Assembly (NCBI RefSeq): GCF_000330505.1
Contig: NW_004443648.1
Location: 118,536 to 182,535, forward strand
Source: Entamoeba invadens IP1
Taxonomy: Eukaryota > Evosea > Mastigamoebida > Endamoebidae
Direction: 5' to 3'
DNA length: 64,000 bases
Part shown: piece after piece, positions 19,769-29,889 of the stretch
How positions within the stretch are numbered: position 1 is the first letter of the stretch
Layout of the letters: each line of letters opens with the position of its first letter
Position numbers and translations under genes: made by a program
Notes under the pieces: generated by a model
What the model was told of the DNA's origin: nothing
Seen by the model: the letters and a program-made list of their open reading frames with translations, nothing else
Databases searched by the model: none

Positions 19769-20053
19769 GTTGAATTAAGTCACTGTTGTTTTGGGTCGTT
19801 TGTTCGCCCGACCAACCCATTAACTTGTTCACGTTGTCGACAAATTTTATTTTTAATTTGAAACTCAAAGCGGAACTAGAAAGAACTAAAAATGTTTCAA
19901 AAAAGCCGCATTTAGATTGATAAACGACAAAATTCCTTGCAAAAGTCTTTTTTTGGTTTAAAAGTACAAAGAAAAACCGATGAAATGGTAACGAAACGAT
20001 AGTCGATTCAAAAGTCTTTTTCTGTGAACAAACACGAAAAAACTGGAAAATCA

Positions 20054-23000
20054 ATGTTTTCACCAACAACACAACAGCTTGGCCTTTTACAACTCAACGC
20101 ACACACAAACATCTTGTCTGTGCTGTCCAAGGAAGTTCAAGTGTCGGTCATAACTAACATATCGGAACATATCTTCAAGAACATGCAACAGTTCCAGTCT
20201 TCGTTATCGACTGAAGAACACTGTAAATGGTTTATGGAAGTCATTGGGGCTGGGCTCCGGCTTTCAGTTGAATGTTTCCAGACAATAGAGAATTGTTATA
20301 ATATATACGAGTTTGTTCGAAGCTTACAAGTCTGGTCTTTTAATTGTTTTTTAAAACAATGAATGACATATAGATCGTGGTTTATGTTACGAGAAAATGC
20401 CCCGGGACCAGTCCAACTCAATTTTAATGAATTCAGAAAAACGGCACTTGACCATATCACTCTTATGTTATGCAAAAGAGAGTCTTCATTGTATTTCCAA
20501 CACTTTCCAAAGTACTGCGAGTTGTGTAAACGAGCCGTCAACATGATAAGAACCATTGCGAAGTCGTTAGACCCCAATTCGGAGGAGACTTCGAGACTAT
20601 TTAAGTTGGTCATTGGATGCGTCGAAGATGTTTGTGGCACTGAATGGAGAAAGGAGGATGCGATGTTCATGATGCCCATTGCAAATATCCTGATCAAAAC
20701 ATTTTATGAGATGTGGGTTGAGCAATCGTACAAAGACCCAGCTTTATGTAAAACTGTGTTAAGACTTCACAAGAAGTGGATTAATGTGAGTACGGTTGCT
20801 CTTGAGTGGGTTAAACTCTCCGTTGTCATTCAAAAGACGTGTTTGGACACCATATACATCACCAAAACAGGGCGTGGAACGTTGTCTTTAAATAACGAGG
20901 ACTATCATTTTTCCTTGACAACTACAACACCAATCCTTTTTAAGACTTGGATGCAATTCCTTCGTTTGTTTACTTTCATTCTATTTATTATTATTATAAT
21001 AGTAATTATTATTATCATTAGTCGAACAAATGGTTTATAAATAGACTTTGTGGGTAATATTGCAAATATCAAAGAACCTGATGTTCTTGAATTGATAGAA
21101 GAAGGGTTCTATAATCTTGTTGTATTGATTATGGAGTATTCATTCAACAAAACACTGACAAACCCACCAGATGTCAACTTGATTTTATCGATCTTTTTGA
21201 ACGCTATTAGCTTCCCAGTCCTCTACCTACCACATCAGAATTACAGAGAAGCTATTTTACTCTCCCTCAAGACTTTATTCTTGATCATTGAGACGTACAT
21301 CTTTGTGAATACAATCGAAGAGAATTACATGGTCTGCATTTTCAATATGTTAGCGTCGTTTTTGGACTCAACAGATAACAGTATTTTGGTTGAGACGCTT
21401 GTGAGAATCCCTGTTTGTTTTGTTGTTATTGTCTCAAAGGAAACATCGTTTGACTCATCGATAGCAACTCTTTGAAAAGCGATTCCCAGGTATCGAAGTG
21501 TTATATCCAAACCTTCTCTCTGCCTTTGAACGATACTCAACCACCTCAGAGCCGAACAAAGCAGTCGTCCAAGCCATTTTGTCGTCGCTCCAAATCATTC
21601 AATTTTCGTTCTCCCCGGAGCGTCGTGCTATGATGATCACTTCGATTCCAAGAAAAAGCACCAAACCATATACCCACGAATTGTTAATACAAAAGACTCG
21701 ACTGATCTTGTTTAGACTGATGAAAATTGTGAACGACCCATTCTCATTGGAAGCACTGTTGTTCTGCTTCAATAAATTCTTTATGGACTACATCAGCAGA
21801 AGTTCGGACTCAAAGCAAATTGACGACAACTCGCCCGAATTTTTGTTGGACGAATTCTTGAAGGTGTTGACTGTGAATGGACTCAACTGGATACAACTGT
21901 TAGTCGGCGCAAATAAACATTTGAGTTTCATCGACTTGTGCAGGACGTTGTACTTTGTCATCCCCAATTTGTCGGTGCCACACATCCCTATGCAACAGTT
22001 GTTTGGCGTTGTGTCGAATTACATCGAACTCAACTTTAAAACGACTGAAGACATCCACCCATTTTTGTCGGTCTTTGCACTCTTGTTTGCAAAAAGCTAT
22101 GCCTCCCTTCCAACAAACGTTTTGATGTCAACGCTAAGATTGTGTAGTAAGATCTGTACCTATTTTAACGAGTCGAAAGACACAAACATACTTGGTCAAT
22201 ACAGATTTGATGCGGATCTTATGGCGGGACTCTCTTACTCCCTTCTCCCTCCTATCTTCAAGGATGTTGATATCGATGAAAAGTCCTTACTACCGCTCTT
22301 TATCAAAAATAATGTGAAGAATCCGTTGGACTACTTCAGAGTGTTTTATAACTCAGAGTCTATTCTGACGTATGTCAATTTGCCTTGGACTAAAACCAAT
22401 AGATTCACACAGGTACTCTTTATTTGCAGAACACTATATAACAAATACAGTTACACAGTAAGATACATCGATGACACTGAAGAATGGAAACCAGTCCCAT
22501 ACTCTACATGCGAGAATAACGTCGAAATTGGGACTAAGCCCTATTACGAAGAAAACGAGTGGGACGTTACAAAGCCCAAGTTTGATGTCAAGAAGTTCAC
22601 TACCATAGAAGTCGCGAAACAAATTGGACATCCACTCAAACTCCCATCTTTCGACGAAATTGACTCGACGTCGAACGTTATTAACTGCTCAACTGCAAGA
22701 CTTTTTGCAATGAATATTCACACAACACAATTTTCAAGATCAGCGCTCTTGCCATTAGTTGTATCTGATAAACTGTTAGACGCTTTAGTTGAGTTGGATA
22801 ATGTTTCCACCAAAATACCCGGCTGCGTGACTATCAAAACAGAGCTTAATACTGAACTCTTCATAAACTTTGTTGACAATATCGGAAAGTTTGTCAACGC
22901 CGACACTTTCATTGGGTTCAAAGGTGACTACGATAACGGAACATCTTTTGTCACAGATAGAACAACAGAATTCTCTGTTGTGTATAACGTGCCATCGATT

Positions 23001-24230
23001 TACCAAACCCCACAACACAGAAAATATGGCGATGATGTTGTTATCGAATGGAGAATACTGTCTGAAACAAGTCAACTAAAGAACGTCAAAGAAGATAAGA
23101 AGCTTATGATCATCATTGAACAAGACCGAAGCGACATTTTGAGAGTCATCTCAAACAAAATCATCGGTCCGCTTAAATTGGTTCAGTTCGTTGGGTTCGA
23201 CATTTTGCCAATTTTACTGAGACTCGCAGTCCACGCATTCTTGAAGTCACAACCACTCAACTCATCACAAACCGCACGAAGACATGCAATTGAAAAAGTT
23301 AGTACACTCGTCGACGATAAAAATCCACACGGAGAAATCCGCTTGTTGTTTAACACTGAATTCTGCAAGACACTAAACACCTCAAAACTCAATTTTATTA
23401 CAGAAGAACTCGATATACTGCCGTGCCTCCACCAACCAACTCACAAATCAAGATCTCCACTCGCAAATTCCTTAAAAGGATCATTCAACAGTGAAGACGA
23501 TCCGTCTCCTTTGAACACCCCAAATAAACAAATCGAACAAGTCCTGCCTGATCAACAACAAAGCATCAAATTGCCAACTGAAAAGCCCGCTCAGTCATTG
23601 TCGGTGTATAAAAAGCTGATTATGCAACAAGAAAAGCAACAACAACAAGTCAAACAAATCGAGAAAATCAACGACCAGACCGGACAAGTAGTTCCCCCAC
23701 TGCCTCAACCAACTCAACAACAACAACTCGTCAATGAAGCCAAACAAAAGTCACAAGGACTCTTCTCTTCGCCAAGAACAAGACAAATGCAGAAACCACA
23801 ATTGTCACAGTCAAGCTCTTCACTTGACACAATACAAAGTCCACAACAGACCCAACAAATACAACAACATACTTCTCCATTACTACAAAGACCACAACCA
23901 CCACAGAGACAACCAAACATCTTCGGCTCCGCACCAATTGTTTCGTCATTCCAGAAGAAAGCGCCTAAGAACTATTTTGCGACAAAAGAGGACCCAAAGA
24001 TAGCACCAAAGGCCAATGTCTATCCACAGTTCTCTGCCCCAGTAGTCAATGAGACGAAGGGGCAATACAGCTACCAAACACAAAACCCTTCACCGCAGAA
24101 GAAAACGCAATCGACATATGGGGGGTGGCAAATGGCTGTTGATAAGAAGGAACAGAAAGGAGGGAGAAACTTTGTGATGGGGGACAGAAGAAGTAAAGAC
24201 ATCACCTCTACAGTCCACCACGAACAATAA
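20054..24230 (+). CDS. RalGAP-beta-like protein with degenerate Rap/Ran-GAP domain (4 exons)
   Basis: A 1326-residue protein assembled from exons 20054-20310, 20374-20963, 21045-21412 and 21465-24230. Introns are 63, 81 and 52 nt, all starting GTTTGTT and ending TAG; phases 2, 1 and 0 all fit. The first ~850 residues are helical and repeat-like. A Rap/Ran-GAP-type domain follows (around residues 860-1000: FINFVDNIGKFV, GFKGDYDNGTSFVT, then KYGDDVVIEW). In active RapGAP/tuberin domains the corresponding motif is IGND, whose Asn supplies the catalytic thumb. Here Asp replaces Asn, near residue 927. That matches the non-catalytic beta subunit of the RalGAP complex, which supports a catalytic alpha subunit. 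The C-terminal ~270 residues are Gln/Pro-rich and disordered. RalGAP-beta is my best assignment; another RapGAP-like scaffold is possible. Confidence 0.75.
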
Positions 24231-24327
24231 GTTAGTGTTCCGGTTATTTCTTCTTTCATAACGTGACAACTTCTAATACAATACAAAATGTATTACACTC
24301 ATTACACCACACATCGTAATGTAACAA

Positions 24328-25398
24328 TCAGTACGTATACAAAAACAACTCTTTTTCAACACTTTTTTGCAGCTTCAAACACTCGTCTAACCAAGCCATA
24401 GACACCACAGGTAGGCCCTTCTCAAAACACTTTTTAACATACGCCTTTTTGGGATTGGCACCAATCACAAACAAATTAACAGATGAACAGTATTTCTGCA
24501 CAAACTGCGCACCAAGACCCTCGCAAATGGTTTGCATTGTTTGCTCGATATCTCCAATCACTCGAATCACCTCGCCACTCAAAAACAGTTTAGATTTGTC
24601 GATTAAAAAAGTTGAAGACCCCAAAACGGGAGTTCTCAAGTACTCAATCATGTCGTACAGTGTTGCGTACTGTTCGAGAAGATCGTCATTGACTTGCTCT
24701 TCTTCCATTTTTTGTGACCCGTCCGTCTTGTTCAATTCCTCTTTTTCTTTTGTTTCTGTTTTGTTGTCTTCTTCCATCAGAAACGCATCGATTTCTTCAC
24801 TGAAAAGTTGGTCTTTGTCTTCGGTGATTGATTTTGTGATCTCAAATGTGCTTGGAGCCTTCATTAAATCGTTTTTAAGACTCTCTTCTTCTTCATTTGT
24901 ACATCCACTTTTCACGACATCGATATCGGGTTCAACAAACATGTGTTGGCCATCTTCTTGTTTATTCGTTGACACAGTTGACACCTTCTTCTTTTTCTTC
25001 GTCGGGATGTCGACCTTAGTCAAAAAGTCGTATTTTGTTCTCTTCTTCTGCTCAGCAAGCTGGTCCTCTTCTTCCTTTTTCTCTTTCATCTTTTGTATTT
25101 TCTCCGCTTCGTTTCGCTTCGCAGTCGCCTCGTCGATGTATCGGCGGATTCTCCGGCTTCTGTTACTAAAATCGATACGGATCTGTGTCATTGAAGAAAA
25201 GTCGATAACCCTATACTCGTCGATTTTGAACGTGTGTTCATTATTAGAGAACGCCTCCTCTATCTTGATATTCTGATTGTCCGGATAGTCGATGAATAAT
25301 TTGCCGTCAAACCACTGCCACCTCACCCTCCCTGTTTTGTTTGTCGGCTTCGAGCATCCAATTTGGATGCGTTTGCGTGTGATGTGAACAGTAGTCAT
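24328..25398 (-). CDS. WWE and BRCT domain protein
   Basis: A 356-residue single-exon protein. Residues ~20-90 form a WWE domain (RWQWFDGKLFIDYPDNQN, FKIDEYRVIDFSSMTQ, then RSRRIRR), a fold that binds ADP-ribose chains or their iso-ADP-ribose unit. The middle is charged and disordered with a KKKKK stretch (possible nuclear signal) and Glu-rich runs. Residues ~260-356 look like a BRCT domain (SKLFLSGEVIRVIG, NLFVIGANPKKAYVKKCFEKGLPVVSMAWLDECL), a phosphopeptide- or ADP-ribose-binding fold used in DNA repair. There is no PARP catalytic domain, so it is probably a reader of poly-ADP-ribosylation in the nucleus. It converges with the RalGAP-like gene, with 97 bp between the stops. Confidence 0.83.
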   Translation of the reverse strand: MTTVHITRKRIQIGCSKPTNKTGRVRWQWFDGKLFIDYPDNQNIKIEEAFSNNEHTFKIDEYRVIDFSSMTQIRIDFSNRSRRIRRYIDEATAKRNEAEKIQKMKEKKEEEDQLAEQKKRTKYDFLTKVDIPTKKKKKVSTVSTNKQEDGQHMFVEPDIDVVKSGCTNEEEESLKNDLMKAPSTFEITKSITEDKDQLFSEEIDAFLMEEDNKTETKEKEELNKTDGSQKMEEEQVNDDLLEQYATLYDMIEYLRTPVLGSSTFLIDKSKLFLSGEVIRVIGDIEQTMQTICEGLGAQFVQKYCSSVNLFVIGANPKKAYVKKCFEKGLPVVSMAWLDECLKLQKSVEKELFLYTY

Positions 25399-25675
25399 GT
25401 CTTTTTGAGTGATTTTTATTATTAGTAGTTTATTTTAGTATGTTATTAATAAATTACTATAATCTATAATTATATATAGATATAATAAATAATAATTAAT
25501 TAATAAATAATTAACTAATAATCATAAGAGTTGAGTAATACAACTAAAAAACAGTCTGTTATTAAAGACATAAGATAACTCACTTCCATCACTAAATACA
25601 ATGGTATAAAATTGATTCATTTGAAGAGTCAAATTAAGAATATCTAATGTCACTATGTAGTTGATGTACATTGTT

Positions 25676-26314
25676 TCAATTACATTGGACTTGACAGGGA
25701 CAAGTGGCAGAGATGACGGGGTCGTTGAAAAGAAGACCCAAGTTAAAACTCTCGATGTAGGCTCCCTTCTCCTTTTTACACTTCTTGAAGAAGAAGTTCC
25801 TCTTTGTGATTTCGCCAACAGCTATTCGTAAAGGTGAATTGAAGAATTCGTTGCAGCCAGCTACAAACAGAAAATTTAACACGAAATTGTCCATCTCCTC
25901 CACCAATCTTCGCACCTCCAACCCCGCGTTTGTCTGGTGTTTTTTCAACCCACATTCCGCTAGAAATATAGTCAAGTAATTCTCTTTTCGCTCTTCAGAC
26001 TTTTTGTACTGCAAGTACGAATTCAGTCGCAACATGTCAAACACTTCCTTTCGCTTTTTCAAGATGGACGCACGCAAGTTGTTAAGAAACTTTGGGTCAC
26101 ACAACTCAAACGACGATATGATCTTCGCGGTGATACGCTCTTTCATATATCCACTCCCATAAAACTCAAGCCAGTGAACACTCTTCACCACTTCTCTCTC
26201 CGGGTATAATGTTGTGATCGGAAGTGCTCCTGTCGCAATGCACCGCGTCATCAATGAGTCAAAATGTGTCACTTGAATGCGAAGCTTTGAGCTTGTTTTG
26301 TATGTACCATACAT
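25676..26314 (-). CDS. protein of unknown function
   Basis: I do not recognise this 212-residue frame. It has gene-like composition and a helical, charged character (LRASILKKRKEVFDMLRL, KKSEERKENYLTIFL) with a basic stretch FFFKKCKKEKGAY. The boundaries are uncertain. The frame is open for 18 codons upstream of the ATG, back to a TTTTAG that looks like a splice acceptor, so a 5' exon may be missing, but I find no matching donor. At the 3' end a 31-nt intron (25684-25654, GTAATTG...ACATAG, phase 1) would replace the last residues with a beta-strand-rich tail ending SCITQLL at about 25522. Both are possibilities only. Confidence 0.5.
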   Translation of the reverse strand: MYGTYKTSSKLRIQVTHFDSLMTRCIATGALPITTLYPEREVVKSVHWLEFYGSGYMKERITAKIISSFELCDPKFLNNLRASILKKRKEVFDMLRLNSYLQYKKSEERKENYLTIFLAECGLKKHQTNAGLEVRRLVEEMDNFVLNFLFVAGCNEFFNSPLRIAVGEITKRNFFFKKCKKEKGAYIESFNLGLLFNDPVISATCPCQVQCN

Positions 26315-26703
26315 GTCTTTTATCTTTGCTTTCTTTGTTCCAGTTTTAGACTCTTTTTTGAGTCTTTCCTAAAACAGAGTTGATGAGGTTTCAGTGTTAA
26401 GTAATCATCCCAAAAGTGTGAGATTTTATTAGTATTATTATTATAAATGTATAGTTTTATTGTTTATTCTCTTCTTTGATGTTCTTGTATATTATTATAA
26501 TCTCAATAAACCTTTACAAAAAAGGAAATTTACATATTATACTCCAAATATCCCGTTTTATTTAAATAATTTAAAACTAATTTACTTGTTTTATTTTCAA
26601 CTATAAAATTATAACTATTAGTTATTATATCGTTCTATTATTTTATTAATAAATTAAAATCAAATACTTAAACCAACCAATTATTTTTTAAGTGATTAAT
26701 TTA
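26315..26703. other. AT-rich intergenic stretch left of the transposon
   Basis: No gene, apart from the possible 5' extension of the preceding frame near 26315-26370. The rest is A/T-dominated. The last three bases, TTA at 26701-26703, form the left half of the target-site duplication of the neighbouring transposon. Confidence 0.5.
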
Positions 26704-26724
26704 TGGCTGTTCGGCGACTTTTGA
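26704..26724 (+). repeat. left terminal inverted repeat
   Basis: 21 bp matching the right terminus in inverted orientation with one mismatch. A second GGCGACTT copy lies about 25 bp further in (near 26740), probably a subterminal transposase-binding site. Confidence 0.88.
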
Positions 26725-26980
26725 TATTACTCATTAGTCGGCGACTTATAAACAAACTACAAAACTATTGATATTAACTCGTATTACTATAATTTTTAAA
26801 ATATCAAATATGCACAATTCTATCAAAAGTTGTTATAATTCTTATAATAACAATTAGAATTTTATAATTTGAAAACACTTTTGAATACAATAATAAACAA
26901 CAGTTTATTTTAAAATATCATTAAAATCAAAAAATTTAAATTTTAAAATAAGATCACCACAATAACAAAATTGCCGTTCT

Positions 26981-28984
26981 TCAAAAATCAATTTCATCGT
27001 TAATTTCATTCATTAAACTTTCTGAAAAAATGATTTCTCCCACTTCTCCACACGGAAAAGGTCTTAGTAATGATGTGGCATCATCAACCAACTCATTTGT
27101 AGTTGAAGAATGTGGTTCAGTTGGAATAACTATTTGTTGAATTGCTCTTGAAGAATTTCCAACACCCAGAAATTCGTTTATTGAATTGTATTGTCTTAAA
27201 TTGTTTTCGTTGTGAACCAGTTTTGCTCTATGATACTCTCCACTCAATTTTGACACAATTTCTCCAGCAATTCTCGGGAGTTGAATTGGGGTTGTTCCAA
27301 CAGGGGTCGAATAATCTCCATCTGCCATTCTTTTGAAGAGATAAAAAGGAAACTTTCTTAATGGCTTTTTTGATATGTGGTAATTACAAAGTGAATGAGC
27401 AATATTGACTAGAGACTCATAATCTCTTTTTAGTAGCCCGTATTTGTTTCTCATCAACTTAAATAATATTATCAGTCGACCAAAATGATTTTCAACGAGA
27501 ATTCTGACACTTGAGTGAACTGCATTGTACGCTTTAATAAGTGAATTGTCTACTTTTGTTAATAACATCATTGACTCACATTCAATTGTGCCCCGCTCAC
27601 ATTCAAAATGGTTCGAATCAATAATAAACTCAACATTCGAAACTTCTAGCATGCCCAAGATTTGATATGTTGAGTTTGAAACATCCTCAAAATTTGTTTC
27701 AAAAGTTGTAGTGCAACACACCCTACATTTGGCATCTCTTTCTGTCACGTCAACTTGTCTGAACAATGTGTATAGTTCTATTTCCTGCACTGTTTCCGTA
27801 TCAAAGTGAACTATTTCGACAACAGAACCACTTACACCTCCTTTAAATACACTGTTTTTTAAAGTTCCTTCGAAGTTTCCTCCAATTCTCAATCTATGTT
27901 CAGAACCATTCATCATTAGACTCATATTGATCAAGTAATCTTCTGTTAATACAATCTGTTCGTTTTTTCCAGTTTTGGGATAAGGTATCAAAGTTTGTCC
28001 GACTCCTCTGTATCCACTATCTGCAAGTACCCATTCATTTTCCAAAACAAAACTGGGATCCCAATTACACTTGTAGACAGTTAAATCGTTTGTTGCGCAT
28101 TGTTGAGTATTTGACACTTTAACAGCCATTCCATCACAGTTAACATAAACTTCTGTTTTAAGCCCACTACAGTGATGTTTAAATGTAAAATATCTACCAT
28201 CCTTTACTTTGCGTTTATTTTCTGATGTTTTTAGTTGTGTTGAAATCATTTGGTCTCTTCCATCAACGATGTAAAATGAATGTTCAAGTTGAGGAATAAA
28301 CCTTAAATAATCTTGACTTCTGCCTGTTGCCAAATTTACACGAAGTTTTTGGGGGATACAATTTAAACTTTCAATAAAAATTTTTTTCATTTTAACTGCA
28401 AAAAGTAAATATGATCTTTCTAAATTTCTCGAAATAAAACTATTTTTTGAATTTTTACAAATCTGTTTTTCTTCTAAAATGTTGCTTCTTTTTCTATAAT
28501 CAAATATATCATATAATGTTTTGTAATCAAATGCGTGTTTGAGAAATGTAAGTAGCAATAAAAATAATTCTTTTGAATTCAAAATTTGATTTTCGTTTAC
28601 TGAAAGTATATTTAAATCAATTCGTTGTTTAACATATTTTCTGTTTACAGCGTCCCATCTTCCATTGTATAGTATTATATCGAAAATATCGTCAAATTCA
28701 TCATTTGTGAATCCTGTTAAATCAACAATTGTTGATGATGTACGTTTTAAAAACACTTTTATTGGATAATTTAAACGTTTTTCATTGGAAGTGGGTTTTG
28801 TTGGGTATGTGGATTCTATTGTTATTTCTGCGTTATAATCAATTTCATTTTCACTTCGACGACGCTGTCTTGTCGGTGTGTCTCCTGTGTGATATTCTTC
28901 AAATTCTTCCTCGTTGACAATTAATGATCTTTGCAATGCAATTAAAGTGTTGTTACGTGATGGTTGTTTCTGAGTTTCGACCAT
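26981..28984 (-). CDS. DDE transposase, PIF/Harbinger-like (DDE_Tnp_4 type)
   Basis: A 667-residue transposase predicted to cut and join the element's ends at TTA targets. The catalytic triad candidates are Asp in YIVDGRDQM, Asp in WVLADSGYRG and Glu in VRILVENHFGRL. The block spacing and surrounding pattern (KDGRYFTFKHHCSGLKTEVYVNCDG, then ADSGY, then IPYP) match the HARBI1/DDE_4 fold. A Cys-rich insertion (CRVCCTTTF) lies between the second Asp and the Glu. I start at ATG 28984, because the longer frame uses a TTG. The frame is, however, open for about 25 more codons upstream, overlapping the end of the small companion frame, so a frameshifted fusion cannot be excluded. Confidence 0.8.
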   Translation of the reverse strand: MVETQKQPSRNNTLIALQRSLIVNEEEFEEYHTGDTPTRQRRRSENEIDYNAEITIESTYPTKPTSNEKRLNYPIKVFLKRTSSTIVDLTGFTNDEFDDIFDIILYNGRWDAVNRKYVKQRIDLNILSVNENQILNSKELFLLLLTFLKHAFDYKTLYDIFDYRKRSNILEEKQICKNSKNSFISRNLERSYLLFAVKMKKIFIESLNCIPQKLRVNLATGRSQDYLRFIPQLEHSFYIVDGRDQMISTQLKTSENKRKVKDGRYFTFKHHCSGLKTEVYVNCDGMAVKVSNTQQCATNDLTVYKCNWDPSFVLENEWVLADSGYRGVGQTLIPYPKTGKNEQIVLTEDYLINMSLMMNGSEHRLRIGGNFEGTLKNSVFKGGVSGSVVEIVHFDTETVQEIELYTLFRQVDVTERDAKCRVCCTTTFETNFEDVSNSTYQILGMLEVSNVEFIIDSNHFECERGTIECESMMLLTKVDNSLIKAYNAVHSSVRILVENHFGRLIILFKLMRNKYGLLKRDYESLVNIAHSLCNYHISKKPLRKFPFYLFKRMADGDYSTPVGTTPIQLPRIAGEIVSKLSGEYHRAKLVHNENNLRQYNSINEFLGVGNSSRAIQQIVIPTEPHSSTTNELVDDATSLLRPFPCGEVGEIIFSESLMNEINDEIDF

Positions 28985-28986
28985 GG

Positions 28987-29454
28987 TCAAAAGTGGTTGA
29001 GGATGTTCAGTTGCTTGGTATGTTGTTTGTGTAGCTTCATTGTATGTGAATTGTGTATCGAATTATCAGGGTTAATGTTATGAGTGTTTTGAATATTCTG
29101 GTGTTGAAATATTTGTTGTATGTGAAGAGTCTGTGGAATTAAATTGACACTCTGTTGACTTTGTGCAATATGTGTTGATTGGCTGTTATTTTGAGAGTTA
29201 GTTAAAGACCGTTGTGTCAACTGATTAACTTCACTTTGTGTTGTTTGTAATATCAGTTGATTTGTAGTAATTTGTTGTATAGATACTTCCTCCATATATT
29301 GAGTTGATTTGACGTTTCTTTTTATTTTCTTTTTGTTATTTCTTGTTCCTTTCTTTATCGTTCGTTTGAGTGGTGGGTGATTTGTGTGTATATTAGCTTC
29401 TTGATTGACATGAGAAGAAAACGTGTGTAGAAAACGTAGAGGTGTAGTGCTCAT
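28987..29454 (-). CDS. transposon companion protein, Gln/Asn-rich
   Basis: A 155-residue frame upstream of the transposase on the same strand; its stop is 2 nt before the transposase ATG. It has a basic patch (KRTIKKGTRNNKKKIKR) that could contact DNA or act as a nuclear signal, then a long Gln/Asn/Thr/Ser-rich disordered region. PIF/Harbinger elements usually encode a second, Myb-like DNA-binding protein; I see no Myb tryptophans, so if it plays that role it does so with a different fold. It lies wholly inside the inverted repeats. Confidence 0.6.
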   Translation of the reverse strand: MSTTPLRFLHTFSSHVNQEANIHTNHPPLKRTIKKGTRNNKKKIKRNVKSTQYMEEVSIQQITTNQLILQTTQSEVNQLTQRSLTNSQNNSQSTHIAQSQQSVNLIPQTLHIQQIFQHQNIQNTHNINPDNSIHNSHTMKLHKQHTKQLNILNHF

Positions 29455-29761
29455 GTAATTATAAGATTATTTTTGAGTTTCATTTTAATCTCAAGTTTGT
29501 TTTTTGTGGCAAAATGAATTTTTACTTCTTTACTTTTTGCCTTTTGTATTTTGTATCACAAAATCACCATTATTATTCATCAATTTTTATTTTATTTTTT
29601 ATTTTTTTTATAGTTATTTTAAATAATTATTTAATGTTTTTAAAATAGTTTTAATATTGATTAATTTATCTTTTTTATAAGTAAATTTTATTGTATTTAA
29701 ATTATAAATATAGGTCAGCGACTTTTGATATGACTAAAAAGTCGGCGACTTTTTAGGAAAC

Positions 29762-29782
29762 TCAAAAGTCGCCGAACAGCTA
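29762..29782 (-). repeat. right terminal inverted repeat
   Basis: 21 bp, the inverted partner of 26704-26724. Just inside it, 29740-29757 holds a palindromic AAAGTCGGCGACTTT, and a further diverged copy GTCAGCGACTTTTGATAT lies at about 29714-29731. The right end thus has more binding-site-like copies than the left. Confidence 0.88.
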
Positions 29783-29889
29783 TTATTTTCACAAATCTAT
29801 TAGAATGTTACTATTTCAATAACATTTTATTACCCATTTAAATATAACTCTCTTGTAACATTAATATATAATAATATAATAATAAATTA

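Larger units (their letters stand above)
26704..29782 (-). mobile_element. PIF/Harbinger-like DNA transposon, apparently complete
   Basis: A 3,079-bp element bounded by 21-bp terminal inverted repeats with one mismatch (second base: left TGGCTG, right TAGCTG), sharing GCTGTTCGGCGACTTTTGA. Both ends are flanked by TTA (26701-26703 and 29783-29785), the 3-bp TWA duplication expected of PIF/Harbinger elements. It carries two minus-strand frames: a small Gln/Asn-rich basic protein and a 667-residue DDE transposase. Both frames are intact, so the copy may be young or still mobile. Subterminal GGCGACTT copies lie inside both ends. Composition between genes is as AT-rich as the host. Ends, duplication and transposase signature agree, which makes the family call good; the lineage within the superfamily is unclear. 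Confidence 0.85.

Noticed and set aside
24449..25276. 275-codon plus-strand frame rich in Ser and Phe
   Set aside because: It is antisense to the WWE-BRCT gene; its composition mirrors the Glu/Lys-rich coding strand.
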